From NCBI RefSeq assembly GCF_900102615.1, contig NZ_FMYV01000001.1, positions 186,913 through 250,912 on the forward strand: a DNA stretch of 64,000 nucleotides, given 5' to 3'. Position numbers and translations under genes: made by a program. The DNA is from Geotoga petraea. Its GTDB lineage: Bacteria; Thermotogota; Thermotogae; Petrotogales; Petrotogaceae. This document shows positions 55,742-64,000 of the stretch, in pieces. The notes beneath the pieces were generated by a model. It ran no database searches. It worked only from the letters and a program-made list of their open reading frames with translations, and was not told the origin of the DNA. Position 1 is the stretch's first letter. The number at the start of each line of letters is the position of its first letter.

Positions 55742-56050
55742 ATGGGTAAAAAATTTATAAAAATTAGATTGAAAGCTTATGATCATAGATTGTTGGATGA
55801 TTCTTCTAAAAAAATAATCGATGCAGTAAAAGATTCAGACGTAAAATTATCTGGACCTATTCCATTACCAGTAGAAAAAAGTGTTTATTCAGTAATCAGA
55901 TCACCACATAAATATTCATACTCAATGGAACAATTTGAAAAAAGAGTTCATAAAAGAGTTATTTACATATATGATGCTTCATCTGAAACTGTTACAAAAT
56001 TATTGAAAGTTAAATTACCAGCAGGTGTTGCAGTAGATATAAAAGCGTAA
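55742..56050 (+). CDS. rpsJ: 30S ribosomal protein S10
   Basis: S10 (102 residues) also serves as NusE in antitermination. The sequence runs MGKKFIKIRLKAYDHRLLDD with the conserved GPIPLPVEKSVYSVIRSPH block. The AAGGAGG site is 13 bases from this ATG, longer than usual; a TTG nine codons upstream is in frame but precedes that site, so the ATG is preferred. It opens the S10 cluster. Confidence 0.95.
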   Translation: MGKKFIKIRLKAYDHRLLDDSSKKIIDAVKDSDVKLSGPIPLPVEKSVYSVIRSPHKYSYSMEQFEKRVHKRVIYIYDASSETVTKLLKVKLPAGVAVDIKA

Positions 56051-56086
56051 TAAAATTTAATAGATCGGGCTCTGGAGGTGTAATTA

Positions 56087-56716
56087 ATGAAAGGTATTTT
56101 AGGAAAAAAAGTAGGTATGACTAGAGTGTATAAAGACGGAAAGGCTATCCCGGTCACAGTTATAAAAGCTGGACCTTGTTTTGTCGTTCAAAAGAAAAAT
56201 GTTGACAACGATGGATATAATGCTATTCAAATTGGTTTTGAAGAAATTCCTGAAAGAAAAGTAAAAAAACCTCTCGCAGGACATTTCAAAAAAGCAGAAG
56301 TTAAACCAATGAGGCACTTACACGAAATTAAAGTTGAAAACATTGACGATTATGAAATTGGACAAGAAATTAAGGTTGATCTTTTTGAAGAAGGTGACAA
56401 AATTGATGTTATTGGTACTTCAAAAGGAAAGGGAACAGCTGGTCATATAAAAAGATGGAATTTTAGTGGAGGAGAAAAAACTCACGGGTCTAAATTTCAT
56501 AGAGCATTAGGATCAACTGGTAACGCATCATATCCTGCAAGAGTATTCAAAGGTAAAAAGATGGCAGGACAATACGGTAATGCAAAAACAACAGTTCTAA
56601 ATTCAGAAGTTGTATATTTAGATGTAGAAAATGATATAATAGCGATCAAAGGTGGAGTTCCAGGAGCGAAGGGCGGATTAGTGTTTGTAAGAAACGCTGT
56701 TAAAGTTAAAAAATAA
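56087..56716 (+). CDS. rplC: 50S ribosomal protein L3
   Basis: The 209-residue early-assembly protein has [15 protein letters not shown] at the start and the long loop segment [20 protein letters not shown] that reaches toward the peptidyl transferase centre. GGAGGTG precedes the ATG. Second gene of the S10 cluster. Confidence 0.97.
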   Translation: MKGILGKKVGMTRVYKDGKAIPVTVIKAGPCFVVQKKNVDNDGYNAIQIGFEEIPERKVKKPLAGHFKKAEVKPMRHLHEIKVENIDDYEIGQEIKVDLFEEGDKIDVIGTSKGKGTAGHIKRWNFSGGEKTHGSKFHRALGSTGNASYPARVFKGKKMAGQYGNAKTTVLNSEVVYLDVENDIIAIKGGVPGAKGGLVFVRNAVKVKK

Positions 56717-56751
56717 TAAACGCCCGAAAACGTGATAAGGAGGTAAGATGT

Positions 56752-57417
56752 ATGGCTAAAGTTGATATATTGAATACAAAAGGCCAAAATGTTGAAACTT
56801 TAGAATTGAATGACAATATCTTTTCATTAGAGCCTCACAAAGATCTAATGTACAGATACTTGGACATGCAATTAACAAACAGTAGAGCAGGAACCGCTTC
56901 TACTAAGACAAGGTCTGAAGTAAGAGGTGGAGGAAGAAAGCCTTGGGCCCAAAAACATACTGGTAGGGCAAGAGCTGGATCAATAAGATCTCCTTTATTC
57001 AGAAAAGGTGGAGTTATTTTTGGTCCAAAACCAAGAGATTTTAACAAAAAACTAAACAAAAAGATGAAAAGATTAGCTCTTAAATCAGCATTAAGTTTAA
57101 GACTAAGTGAAGGGAACATGATCATTTTAGATGATATCAGTTTTGATACACCAAAAACAAAATCAATGAAAGAAGTTTTGTCTGCATTAGATTTAACAAG
57201 TAAAAAAGTACTAATGCTTTTACCTTATAAAGAAGAAAAATATGAAAATGTTAAATTATCTGCTAAGAATATCTCTAAAATAAAGGTAATTATTGCTGAT
57301 AATCCTAATCAAGGTAAAACAAATGTCGATGGTTTAAACCTTTTTGATTTAATTAACAATGAAAAAATCATTCTTACTAAAGATATGGTTAAGAAAATTG
57401 AGGAGGTGCTCGTCTAA
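56752..57417 (+). CDS. rplD: 50S ribosomal protein L4
   Basis: L4 lines the peptide exit tunnel. The 221-residue protein has RTKS-like [18 protein letters not shown] and [15 protein letters not shown] in its tunnel loop. In some bacteria L4 represses the S10 operon; no E. coli-type S10 leader is evident here. AAGGAGG precedes the ATG. The stop overlaps the rplW start by one base. Confidence 0.97.
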   Translation: MAKVDILNTKGQNVETLELNDNIFSLEPHKDLMYRYLDMQLTNSRAGTASTKTRSEVRGGGRKPWAQKHTGRARAGSIRSPLFRKGGVIFGPKPRDFNKKLNKKMKRLALKSALSLRLSEGNMIILDDISFDTPKTKSMKEVLSALDLTSKKVLMLLPYKEEKYENVKLSAKNISKIKVIIADNPNQGKTNVDGLNLFDLINNEKIILTKDMVKKIEEVLV

Positions 57418-57713
57418 TGGAAAAAACAAGAGCATATGATATAATTATAAAACCTATCCTCACAGAAAAAAGCTATATGATGATGCAAGAAAATAAATAC
57501 ACATTTAAAGTAGCAAAAGATGCAAATAAATTAGAAATAAGAGAAGCAATTGAATTATTATTTAATGTTAAAGTTGTTGACGTGAAAACTATGAACTATA
57601 AACCAAAACCTAAGAGATTGGGTAGAAGTGAAGGTTATAGAAGTAGTTGGAAAAAAGCAATAATAAAACTTGCGGATGGCTATGTAATTAGAGAATTACA
57701 AGGCAACATGTAA
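57417..57713 (+). CDS. rplW: 50S ribosomal protein L23
   Basis: L23 sits at the tunnel exit and docks SRP and trigger factor. The 98-residue protein has YDIIIKPILTEKSY near the start and VKTMNYKPKPKRLGR. Its ATG overlaps the rplD stop in a TAATG junction behind GGAGGTG. Confidence 0.97.
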   Translation: MEKTRAYDIIIKPILTEKSYMMMQENKYTFKVAKDANKLEIREAIELLFNVKVVDVKTMNYKPKPKRLGRSEGYRSSWKKAIIKLADGYVIRELQGNM

Positions 57714-57729
57714 TGAGAGGTGATAAATA

Positions 57730-58557
57730 ATGGCTCTTAAGAAGTTTAAACCATCAACTCCTTCTAGAAGATTTATGGTGATGGTAGATCAATCCGACTT
57801 AAGTAAAAAAGGACCAGAGAAATCTCTATTGGCTCCTCTTAAAAAATCTTCCGGTAGAAACAATTACGGTAGAGTAACTATGAGACATAGAGGTGGAGGT
57901 CATAAAAGAAGATATAGAATAATTGACTTTAAAAGAAATAAAGTTGATGTTCCTGCAAAGGTAGTTTCTATTGAATATGATCCAAACAGAAGTGCAAGAA
58001 TTGCATTGTTATATTACATTGATGGCGATAAAAAATATATTTTAGCACCAAAAGGATTAAAAGTTGGATCAACAGTAATGAATGGCCCAAATGCAGAAAT
58101 CAAACCTGGTAATGCGATGCCGTTAGAAAATATTCCTTTAGGTTCTATCATACACAACGTTGAGTTTGAACCTGGAAGAGGCGGAAAAATAGCAAAATCT
58201 GCTGGGACTTATGCTCAGTTAATGGCAAAAGAAGGTAAATATGCATTATTAAGAATGCCATCAGGAGAACTACGAAGAGTAAGAACTACTTGTATTGCTA
58301 CATTAGGGATGGTGGGAAATGAAGACCACATAAACGAAGTAGACGGTAAAGCAGGTAGAAAAAGATGGAAAGGTTGGAAATCTAAAGTTAGAGGTATGGT
58401 TCAAAACCCAGTTGATCATCCAATGGGTGGTGGTGAAGGAGCTTCAAAAGGACATCTTCCAAGATCACCATGGGGAACACCATCAAAAGGATTTAAAACA
58501 AGAAGAGGAAAAAAACAAAGTGATAAATTTATAGTAAGAAGAAGAAAAGGTAAATAA
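57730..58557 (+). CDS. rplB: 50S ribosomal protein L2
   Basis: L2 helps build the peptidyl transferase centre and subunit bridge. The 275-residue sequence has [20 protein letters not shown] and the C-terminal [16 protein letters not shown] block, including the conserved histidine. GAGAGGTG precedes the ATG. Confidence 0.98.
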   Translation: MALKKFKPSTPSRRFMVMVDQSDLSKKGPEKSLLAPLKKSSGRNNYGRVTMRHRGGGHKRRYRIIDFKRNKVDVPAKVVSIEYDPNRSARIALLYYIDGDKKYILAPKGLKVGSTVMNGPNAEIKPGNAMPLENIPLGSIIHNVEFEPGRGGKIAKSAGTYAQLMAKEGKYALLRMPSGELRRVRTTCIATLGMVGNEDHINEVDGKAGRKRWKGWKSKVRGMVQNPVDHPMGGGEGASKGHLPRSPWGTPSKGFKTRRGKKQSDKFIVRRRKGK

Positions 58558-58570
58558 GGGGGTGTAATGA

Positions 58571-58855
58571 GTGAGTAGATCATTGAAAAAGGGACCATAT
58601 ATACATAAAAGTCTCATAAAGAAAATAAGTTCAATGAACGAAAAAGGCGAAAAAAAAGTAATAAAAACATGGTCAAGAGCATCAATGATAATCCCTGAAA
58701 TGGTAGGACATACAATAGCTGTTCATAATGGAATGAAACATATTCCAGTTTATATAAGTGAACAGATGATCGGACATAGATTAGGTGAATTTGCTCCAAC
58801 TAGAAGATTTGGGGGTCACGTAGACAAAAAAGCAGCTAAAGGAAAGATGAAGTGA
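58571..58855 (+). CDS. rpsS: 30S ribosomal protein S19
   Basis: The 94-residue head protein begins at GTG behind AAGGGGGTG; a nearby ATG is out of frame and closes at once. It has [14 protein letters not shown] and [16 protein letters not shown]. It lies between rplB and rplV as usual. Confidence 0.96.
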   Translation: MSRSLKKGPYIHKSLIKKISSMNEKGEKKVIKTWSRASMIIPEMVGHTIAVHNGMKHIPVYISEQMIGHRLGEFAPTRRFGGHVDKKAAKGKMK

Positions 58856-58868
58856 GGAGGTAATTCAA

Positions 58869-59309
58869 ATGGCTTCTAATGTTTCAAGAGTTAAAGACGG
58901 AAAAAGATTAAAAAGATCCGTTTATCATAAATTGAGAAAAGAAGAAGAAGCAGCAAAACCAAAGGTTGAAGCAAAAGCAGTTGCAAAGTACATAAGAATG
59001 TCGCCAAGTAAAGGTAGATCAACTGCAAATGCAATAAGAGGAAAAGATGTTTCAGAAGCACTTCAAATATTAATGTTCAGTCCTAAAAAAGCGGCCAGAA
59101 TAATATATAAAGTTTTAATGAGTGCTATTGCTAACGCTGAAAACAACTTTGGTTTGAAAGCAGAAAACTTAATCGTATCTGAAATAATGATAAATGAAGG
59201 TCCAAGAATGAAAAGACTATGGGCCAGAGGAAGAGGAAGAGCCGATATTTTACAGAAGAGAATGTCTCATATACAAATTACAGTTAGGGATAAAAACGCT
59301 GAAGAATAA
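58869..59309 (+). CDS. rplV: 50S ribosomal protein L22 with N-terminal extension
   Basis: L22 lines the exit tunnel with a long hairpin ([19 protein letters not shown]). At 146 residues it is longer than the usual 110 because of about 35 basic residues at the N-terminus ([18 protein letters not shown]), an extension I also recall in Thermotoga. AGGAGG precedes the ATG. Confidence 0.96.
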   Translation: MASNVSRVKDGKRLKRSVYHKLRKEEEAAKPKVEAKAVAKYIRMSPSKGRSTANAIRGKDVSEALQILMFSPKKAARIIYKVLMSAIANAENNFGLKAENLIVSEIMINEGPRMKRLWARGRGRADILQKRMSHIQITVRDKNAEE

Positions 59310-59326
59310 TAAGCGAGGTGAAATTT

Positions 59327-59959
59327 GTGGGTTCAAAAGTACATCCATACGGGTTCAGAGTAGGTGTTTCCAAAGAATGGAAGTCAGTTTGGTTCAGTGA
59401 AAAGAACTATGATGAATACCTAAGTGAAGATAGACAAATTAGAGATCACATATATAAAAAATATGAAAGAGCAGGAATCGCTGATGTTATTATTCAAAGA
59501 CCTGGTGATTCTTTAGTAAAAATAGATATACATGCTTCAAGAGTAGGCATGGTTATTGGTAAAAAAGGTTCTGAAATTAAAGCACTTAGGGAAGAATTAA
59601 GCAAGATGATAAACAACAGGGCAATAAAAGTCTATGTTGAAGAAGTAAAAGTGCCTTACACATCTTCACAATTAGTAGCTGAAGATGTAGCTGGACAGCT
59701 TTTAAGAAGAGTTTCTCATAAAGTAGCTATGAAAAGAGCTATATCTAATGCTATGAGAAGAGGAGTAAAAGGAATCAAAATAATGGTTTCAGGAAGATTA
59801 GGTGGAGCAGATATTGCTAGAACTGAATGGTATATGGAAGGAAGACTACCTTTACAAACTTTAAGATCCGATATAGATTACACATCAAAAGAAGCTCAAA
59901 CAAAGTATGGAACCATTGGAATAAAAGTGTGGATCTATAAAGGTGACACACACTTATGA
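59327..59959 (+). CDS. rpsC: 30S ribosomal protein S3
   Basis: S3 lies at the mRNA entry and has helicase-like action. The 210-residue protein reads GSKVHPYGFRVGVSKEW with the KH-domain motif GMVIGKKGSEIKALREEL. I use the GTG at 59327, seven bases after GAGGTG; an in-frame GTG three codons upstream is part of that ribosome site. Confidence 0.96.
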   Translation: MGSKVHPYGFRVGVSKEWKSVWFSEKNYDEYLSEDRQIRDHIYKKYERAGIADVIIQRPGDSLVKIDIHASRVGMVIGKKGSEIKALREELSKMINNRAIKVYVEEVKVPYTSSQLVAEDVAGQLLRRVSHKVAMKRAISNAMRRGVKGIKIMVSGRLGGADIARTEWYMEGRLPLQTLRSDIDYTSKEAQTKYGTIGIKVWIYKGDTHL

Positions 59960-59980
59960 ACCAAAGGAGGTAAATAAGCA

Positions 59981-60409
59981 ATGTTAATGCCAAAAAGAGT
60001 TAAATATAGAAGAGTTCATAGAGGAAACAACACCGGTATGACAAAAGGTGGAAGCTTAGTTCATTTTGGTGAATATGGGTTAAAAGCTTTAGAAGGGCAA
60101 TGGATAACAGCTCAGCAAATTGAAGCATGCAGATTAGCTATGGTAAGAACTTTAAAAAGAAATGGAAAAATATGGATTAGAATATTCCCTGATAAATCAA
60201 TTACTTCCAAAGGAATTGGTACAAGGCAAGGTAAAGGTAAGGGAGATGTAGAAGGTTGGGTTGCAGTAGTAAAACCAGGTAAAGTTCTTTTTGAAGTTGG
60301 GGGTGTAGACTCAGCAACAGCTAAAAGAGCACTTCATTATGCAGCAACAAAACTCCCAATAAGAACCAAGATTGTGCCCAGATATAAAATAGGGGGTGAA
60401 AAGTTATGA
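59981..60409 (+). CDS. rplP: 50S ribosomal protein L16
   Basis: L16 supports the A-site tRNA. The 142-residue protein starts [15 protein letters not shown] and has [25 protein letters not shown] precedes the ATG. Its stop overlaps the rpmC start (ATGA). Confidence 0.97.
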   Translation: MLMPKRVKYRRVHRGNNTGMTKGGSLVHFGEYGLKALEGQWITAQQIEACRLAMVRTLKRNGKIWIRIFPDKSITSKGIGTRQGKGKGDVEGWVAVVKPGKVLFEVGGVDSATAKRALHYAATKLPIRTKIVPRYKIGGEKL

Positions 60410-60606
60410 AGGTAGCTGAGTTAAGAAACTTAACAGATGTTGAATTAACCCAAAAATTTGAAGATACAAAAAAGAAATTATTCGAATTAAGATTTCAAGC
60501 AGAAATGGGTCAACTAACAAATACATCTTCTATTAAGGAAGTAAGAAGAGATATAGCAAGGATAAAGACGATTTTAAGAGAAAGGGAATTGGGCATAAGG
60601 AGGTAA
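60406..60606 (+). CDS. rpmC: 50S ribosomal protein L29
   Basis: The 66-residue two-helix protein at the tunnel exit reads [20 protein letters not shown] with the [17 protein letters not shown] core. Translation is coupled to rplP by a four-base overlap, with AGGGGGTG upstream. Confidence 0.96.
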   Translation: MKVAELRNLTDVELTQKFEDTKKKLFELRFQAEMGQLTNTSSIKEVRRDIARIKTILRERELGIRR

Positions 60607-60612
60607 TGTGCA

Positions 60613-60915
60613 ATGCCAAAGAAAAAAATAGTTGGAAAAGTAATCAGCGATAAAATGGATAAATCTATAACTGTAGAAGTTAAAGATTTGGTAAAGCATC
60701 CTGTTTATAAAAAAACAATTAGAAGAACCAAAAAGTACCATGCACATGATGAAAATAATGAAGCAAGCATTGGAGATATAGTTCAAATTCAAGAATCCAG
60801 ACCATACTCAAAATTAAAAAGATTTGAATTAATAAAGATTGTTAAAAAATCAATCTTTGGAGAAGAAGAGGAAACACCCGAGTCTGTGGATGAAATTCTC
60901 GGAGGTGAAAGCTAA
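60613..60915 (+). CDS. rpsQ: 30S ribosomal protein S17
   Basis: The 100-residue OB-fold protein has [16 protein letters not shown] and [20 protein letters not shown]. It is longer than the usual 84-87 residues through an acidic C-terminal tail. AAGGAGG precedes the ATG. The stop overlaps rplN by one base. Confidence 0.96.
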   Translation: MPKKKIVGKVISDKMDKSITVEVKDLVKHPVYKKTIRRTKKYHAHDENNEASIGDIVQIQESRPYSKLKRFELIKIVKKSIFGEEEETPESVDEILGGES

Positions 60916-61283
60916 TGGTTCAAGTAGAGACAAAGTTAAGAGTAGCTGATAACTCTGGAGCAAAGGTTATAAAAGTTATTAGAGTTTTAGGTGGGTTTCA
61001 CAAAGCTACAGGATCATTAGGAGAAATAATTGTTGCTGCAGTTCAAGAAGCTATTCCACATGCTGATATAAAAAAAGGTCAAGTGGTAAAAGCTGTAATA
61101 ATTAGAACCAGTAAAGAAGTAAGAAGAAAAGACGGATCATACATTAGGTTTGATGATAATGCTGCTGTATTGATTGATAAAAACAACTTACCAATTGGTA
61201 CAAGAGTTTTCGGACCCGTTGCAAGAGAAATAAGAGATGCAGGTTACACAAAAATAGCATCACTTGCAAAAGAAGTTTGGTGA
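60915..61283 (+). CDS. rplN: 50S ribosomal protein L14
   Basis: The 122-residue protein contacts the small subunit and binds RsfS. It has [40 protein letters not shown] and [15 protein letters not shown] lies in the end of rpsQ, and the start is a TAATG junction with its stop. Confidence 0.97.
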   Translation: MVQVETKLRVADNSGAKVIKVIRVLGGFHKATGSLGEIIVAAVQEAIPHADIKKGQVVKAVIIRTSKEVRRKDGSYIRFDDNAAVLIDKNNLPIGTRVFGPVAREIRDAGYTKIASLAKEVW

Positions 61284-61299
61284 CGAGGTGGTGAATTCA

Positions 61300-61617
61300 A
61301 TGAGGATAAAAAAAGATGATACTGTGCAAGTTATATCTGGAAAAGATAAAGGTAAAAAAGGTAAAGTTTTAAGAGTTATACCAAAAGCGGAATCGGTTAT
61401 TGTTGATAATGTTAATGTTGTAAAAAAACATCAAAGGCCAACTCAACAAATGAGAGAAGGCGGCATTATAGAGCAACCTTCCCCAATTCATGTTTCAAAA
61501 GTCCAAGTAGTATGTCCAAGTTGTGGTAAAAAGACAAGAGTTGGATATGAAACATTGGATGACGGTAAAAAAGCAAGATACTGTAAGAAATGTGAAGAAA
61601 TAATCGATAAAGTGTAA
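61300..61617 (+). CDS. rplX: 50S ribosomal protein L24 with zinc-ribbon motif
   Basis: L24 initiates large-subunit assembly. The 105-residue protein has a KOW motif (VISGKDKGKKGKVLRVIP) and, in the C-terminal half, two CxxC pairs (CPSC and CKKC), so it probably binds zinc. I use the ATG at 61300 nine bases after GAGGTG; an in-frame TTG 12 codons upstream lies within rplN. Confidence 0.96.
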   Translation: MRIKKDDTVQVISGKDKGKKGKVLRVIPKAESVIVDNVNVVKKHQRPTQQMREGGIIEQPSPIHVSKVQVVCPSCGKKTRVGYETLDDGKKARYCKKCEEIIDKV

Positions 61618-61633
61618 TTGAGGAGGAAATAAA

Positions 61634-62185
61634 ATGGCTGAATATATCCCACTCAAAGACAGGTACAAAGAACAAGTTGTTCCTGATTTGATGAAGAAAT
61701 TTCAATATAAAAATTTAATGCAAGTACCTGAAATTGTAAAAATAGTTGTTAACATGGGTATATCAGAAGGTGCAAGAAATAAAGGTGTTCCTGAAAAACA
61801 TGCGCAAGAATTATCAACTATAGTTGGACAAAAGGCAGTAGTAACAAAAGCAAGAAAATCTGTTGCTAATTTCAAACTAAGAGAAGGAATGCCAATTGGT
61901 GCAAAAGTCACTTTAAGAGGGTTAAATAAATACAATTTCTTATACAAACTAATTAATATTGTATTACCTAAATTAAGAGACTTTAGAGGATTACCTTCTG
62001 ATTCATTTGATGGAAGAGGAAATTATACATTTGGTCTAAGTGAACAAGTGGTTTTCCCAGAAATAAGACATGATGATGTGAATAGAATTCAGGGAATGGA
62101 TATCACAATAGTTACATCTGCTAATTCAGACGAAGAAGCAAGGGAACTTTTAGCAGGCTTTGGATTCCCATTCAAAAAACAGTGA
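61634..62185 (+). CDS. rplE: 50S ribosomal protein L5
   Basis: L5 joins 5S rRNA to the large subunit. The 183-residue protein has IVVNMGISEGARNKG, the FKLREGMPIGAKVTLRG block and RDFRGLPSDSFDGRGNYTFG. GAGGAGG precedes the ATG. Start of the spc part of the cluster with rplN and rplX. Confidence 0.97.
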   Translation: MAEYIPLKDRYKEQVVPDLMKKFQYKNLMQVPEIVKIVVNMGISEGARNKGVPEKHAQELSTIVGQKAVVTKARKSVANFKLREGMPIGAKVTLRGLNKYNFLYKLINIVLPKLRDFRGLPSDSFDGRGNYTFGLSEQVVFPEIRHDDVNRIQGMDITIVTSANSDEEARELLAGFGFPFKKQ

Positions 62186-62202
62186 TTGGAGGGATTTTTT
62201 AA

Positions 62203-62388
62203 ATGGCTAGAAAGGCGTTAATAGAAAAATGGAAAAAACAGCCTAAATATAAAACAAGAAAATACTCAAGATGTAAAGTTTGTGGAAGACCAAGAGGTGT
62301 AATAAGAGAATTTGGTCTATGTAGAATATGTTTCAGAAAAATGGCATTAGAAGGTAAACTTCCTGGTGTCAAAAAGGCTAGCTGGTAA
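62203..62388 (+). CDS. rpsZ: 30S ribosomal protein S14, type Z (zinc)
   Basis: The 61-residue form of S14 has two CxxC pairs (CKVC, CRIC) around [11 protein letters not shown], which bind zinc; this is the short C+ type. GGAGGG precedes the ATG. The gene stands in its usual place between rplE and rpsH. Confidence 0.97.
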   Translation: MARKALIEKWKKQPKYKTRKYSRCKVCGRPRGVIREFGLCRICFRKMALEGKLPGVKKASW

Positions 62389-62402
62389 GGAGGGAAACGT
62401 TA

Positions 62403-62807
62403 ATGTGGTCTGATCCCATAGCAGATATGCTAACAAGAATCAGAAACTCAAATTCAGTTTTTAAAGAAAGTGTTGAGATTCCTGCATCTAATATGAAAAA
62501 ATCAATTCTTGATATATTAAAAAGAGAAGGATACATTACTGATTATAAATTTATTGAAGATGGTAAACAAGGAGTACTCAAAGTAAATTTGAAATACAAA
62601 GGTGAAAGAAGAAATAAAGAAAAAGTAATAGATGGCATATTAAGAGTGTCAAAAGCTGGTAGAAGAGTATATGTAAAATCAGATGAAATCCCATCAGTAA
62701 AAGGCGGCTTAGGTATAGCTATAATTTCAACTTCTAAAGGAATAATTACAGATAAAGAAGCCAGAGATTATAAAGTTGGTGGAGAGGTAATCTGTTATGT
62801 TTGGTAA
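62403..62807 (+). CDS. rpsH: 30S ribosomal protein S8
   Basis: S8 binds the central domain of 16S rRNA and in E. coli represses the spc operon. The 134-residue protein starts [16 protein letters not shown] and ends with the [12 protein letters not shown] block. AAGGAGGG precedes the ATG. Confidence 0.97.
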   Translation: MWSDPIADMLTRIRNSNSVFKESVEIPASNMKKSILDILKREGYITDYKFIEDGKQGVLKVNLKYKGERRNKEKVIDGILRVSKAGRRVYVKSDEIPSVKGGLGIAIISTSKGIITDKEARDYKVGGEVICYVW

Positions 62808-62822
62808 GGAGGTGTTTTAATA

Positions 62823-63377
62823 ATGTCTAGAATTGCAGATAAACCAACAACTATCCCTAATGGTGTTGATATCAAAAAAGAAGGTATGAGCATCATAGTA
62901 AAAGGGAAAAATGGCGAACTAAAGATTGATTTAGACGAACAATTTGATATTGAAATAAATGAAAATGAATTAATGGTTGTTTCAAAATCATCAGAAAGCA
63001 AAAGAAAATCAAACATGAAAAAACAAACAGCTTTAAGAGGAACTTATACATCAATAATCAGAAACATGATAAAAGGTGTAACAGAAGGGTTTGAAAAAAA
63101 CTTAGAAATATTAGGAATTGGATATAGAGCACAAATGCAAGGTAATAAATTAATATTAAACCTTGGGTATTCTCATCCAATTGAAATAACACCTCCAGAG
63201 GGAATAACTATTGAAGTTCCACAGCCAAATAAAGTTAACATAAAAGGCATAGATAAACATGCAGTTGGTCAAGTTGCAGCAAAAATAAGAAAAATAAGAG
63301 AACCTAATGCATATTCTGGTAAAGGTGTCAAATACTTAGATGAAGTGATAATCAAGAAAGAAGGTAAAAAGGTTTAA
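62823..63377 (+). CDS. rplF: 50S ribosomal protein L6
   Basis: The 184-residue protein has two similar alpha/beta domains, with the second containing LGIGYRAQMQGNKLILNLGY and the C-terminal IRKIREPNAYSGKGVKYLDE signature near the sarcin-ricin loop. AAGGAGGTG precedes the ATG. Confidence 0.97.
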   Translation: MSRIADKPTTIPNGVDIKKEGMSIIVKGKNGELKIDLDEQFDIEINENELMVVSKSSESKRKSNMKKQTALRGTYTSIIRNMIKGVTEGFEKNLEILGIGYRAQMQGNKLILNLGYSHPIEITPPEGITIEVPQPNKVNIKGIDKHAVGQVAAKIRKIREPNAYSGKGVKYLDEVIIKKEGKKV

Positions 63378-63402
63378 TAGTTAAAGGAGGGCTGTAAAAG
63401 AG

Positions 63403-63771
63403 ATGATAAAAAAAGCCAATAAAAAAGCTCTTAGAAATAAAAGAAGAACAAAAATTAGAAAAGTTCTAAGGGGCACTGCTGAAAGACCAAGAATGGTTGT
63501 TAATAAATCGGAAAAACATATTTATGCTCAAATTATCAATGATGAAGAAGGTAAAACTTTAGTATCAGCTTCAACTTTAGACAAAGAGTTAAAAGATAGT
63601 TTGGAAAAAACATGGAATATTGACGCTGCTAAAAAAGTTGGAGAATTAATAGGTAAAAGAGCAAAAGAAAAAGGAATATCAAAAATTGCTTTTGATAGAG
63701 CTGGATATAAATATCATGGAAGAATAAAAGCCCTTGCGGATTCAGCCCGTGAATCAGGGCTAGAGTTTTAG
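63403..63771 (+). CDS. rplR: 50S ribosomal protein L18
   Basis: L18 binds 5S rRNA. The 122-residue protein has a basic N-terminus ([19 protein letters not shown]), the [19 protein letters not shown] block and [28 protein letters not shown] lies 15 bases before the ATG. Confidence 0.97.
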   Translation: MIKKANKKALRNKRRTKIRKVLRGTAERPRMVVNKSEKHIYAQIINDEEGKTLVSASTLDKELKDSLEKTWNIDAAKKVGELIGKRAKEKGISKIAFDRAGYKYHGRIKALADSARESGLEF

Positions 63772-63788
63772 GGAGGTGCGGAAAACAC

Positions 63789-64000
63789 ATGGCTAAAGAT
63801 AAAAATATTAAAGCTACTGATGTTGCTCAGGAATTTGAAGAAAGAATTATAGAGATCAGGAGAGTTACCAAAGTAACCACTGGTGGTAAAACTATATCTT
63901 TTAGAGCTGTATCAGTTGTAGGAAATAAAAAAGGTAAAGTAGGAGTTGGAATTGGGAATGCAAGAGAAGTTCCTCAAGCAATTAGAAAATCAATTGACGA
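63789..64000 (+). CDS. rpsE: 30S ribosomal protein S5 (N-terminal part)
   Basis: The first 70 residues are visible: [20 protein letters not shown], then the conserved [20 protein letters not shown] and [20 protein letters not shown] segments of the S5 double-stranded-RNA-like domain. GGGAGGTG precedes the ATG. The gene runs off the right edge of the window. Confidence 0.96.
   Translation, partial: MAKDKNIKATDVAQEFEERIIEIRRVTKVTTGGKTISFRAVSVVGNKKGKVGVGIGNAREVPQAIRKSID

Noticed and set aside
1-64000. CRISPR arrays, insertion sequences, prophage, rRNA genes and a tmRNA gene
   Set aside because: No regularly spaced direct repeats, transposase-like protein, phage structural gene or rRNA-like stretch was seen; no ssrA sequence was recognised near smpB.

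Overview
The window reads as a chromosomal segment of an AT-rich (roughly 30% GC by eye) member of the Thermotogales. The most telling marks are a 355-residue NusG with a large insert between its NGN and KOW domains, an oversized RNA polymerase beta-prime subunit (about 1640 residues), long N- or C-terminal extensions on several ribosomal proteins, and the tRNA-Thr/tRNA-Tyr/rpmG/secE/nusG/rplKAJL/rpoBC order. Several gene orders (clpC-radA-disA; dnaE-rluA family-lspA-cheR-yebC-phosphatase-response regulator; rplU-prp-rpmA-ribU-rplM-rpsI-dnaG-rpoD) match what I remember of Thermotoga maritima. Low GC points to a mesophilic or moderately thermophilic lineage such as Petrotogaceae or Marinitoga rather than Thermotoga itself; the genus is a guess.

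Layout. 1-3.1 kb: end of an unrecognised gene, a hypothetical gene, the flagellin chaperone fliS and a membrane-anchored beta-propeller protein. 3.1-14.2 kb, minus strand: one tightly packed operon read from clpC through radA, disA, smpB, an orphan ABC ATPase, an RsuA-type pseudouridine synthase, an ABC-F ATPase and a GH13 amylase, followed by a STAS protein that also has its own candidate promoter. 14.4-27.4 kb, plus strand: two tRNAs behind a perfect consensus promoter, then rpmG, secE, nusG, rplK, rplA, rplJ, rplL, rpoB, rpoC, with an L1-type leader, an L10-type leader and several internal hairpins. 27.4-31.8 kb: mtnA and a three-gene ABC-2 exporter.

31.8-40.3 kb, minus strand: a DUF2344 protein, a CheY-like receiver, a GAF-PP2C phosphatase, yebC, a secreted unknown, cheR, lspA, an RluA-family pseudouridine synthase and a short DnaE. 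40.4-43.8 kb, plus strand: a class A penicillin-binding protein translationally coupled to two small proteins that look like divergent cyclic-nucleotide-binding (CRP-like) sensors; this is the least explained unit in the window. 43.9-51.3 kb: rplU, the L27-processing protease prp, rpmA with a cleavable leader, a RibU-like riboflavin transporter subunit, rplM, rpsI, dnaG, rpoD and a UvrD-like helicase. 51.3-64 kb: rpsL, rpsG, fusA, tuf and the S10-spc ribosomal protein cluster up to a truncated rpsE.

Most of the window is core information-processing machinery under ribosomal feedback control. No insertion sequence, prophage, CRISPR array or rRNA gene was seen. The accessory interest lies in the PBP/CRP-like trio, the clpC-disA stress operon with its appended genes, the CheY/PP2C/CheR signalling cluster, and the uneven codon composition of rpoC.
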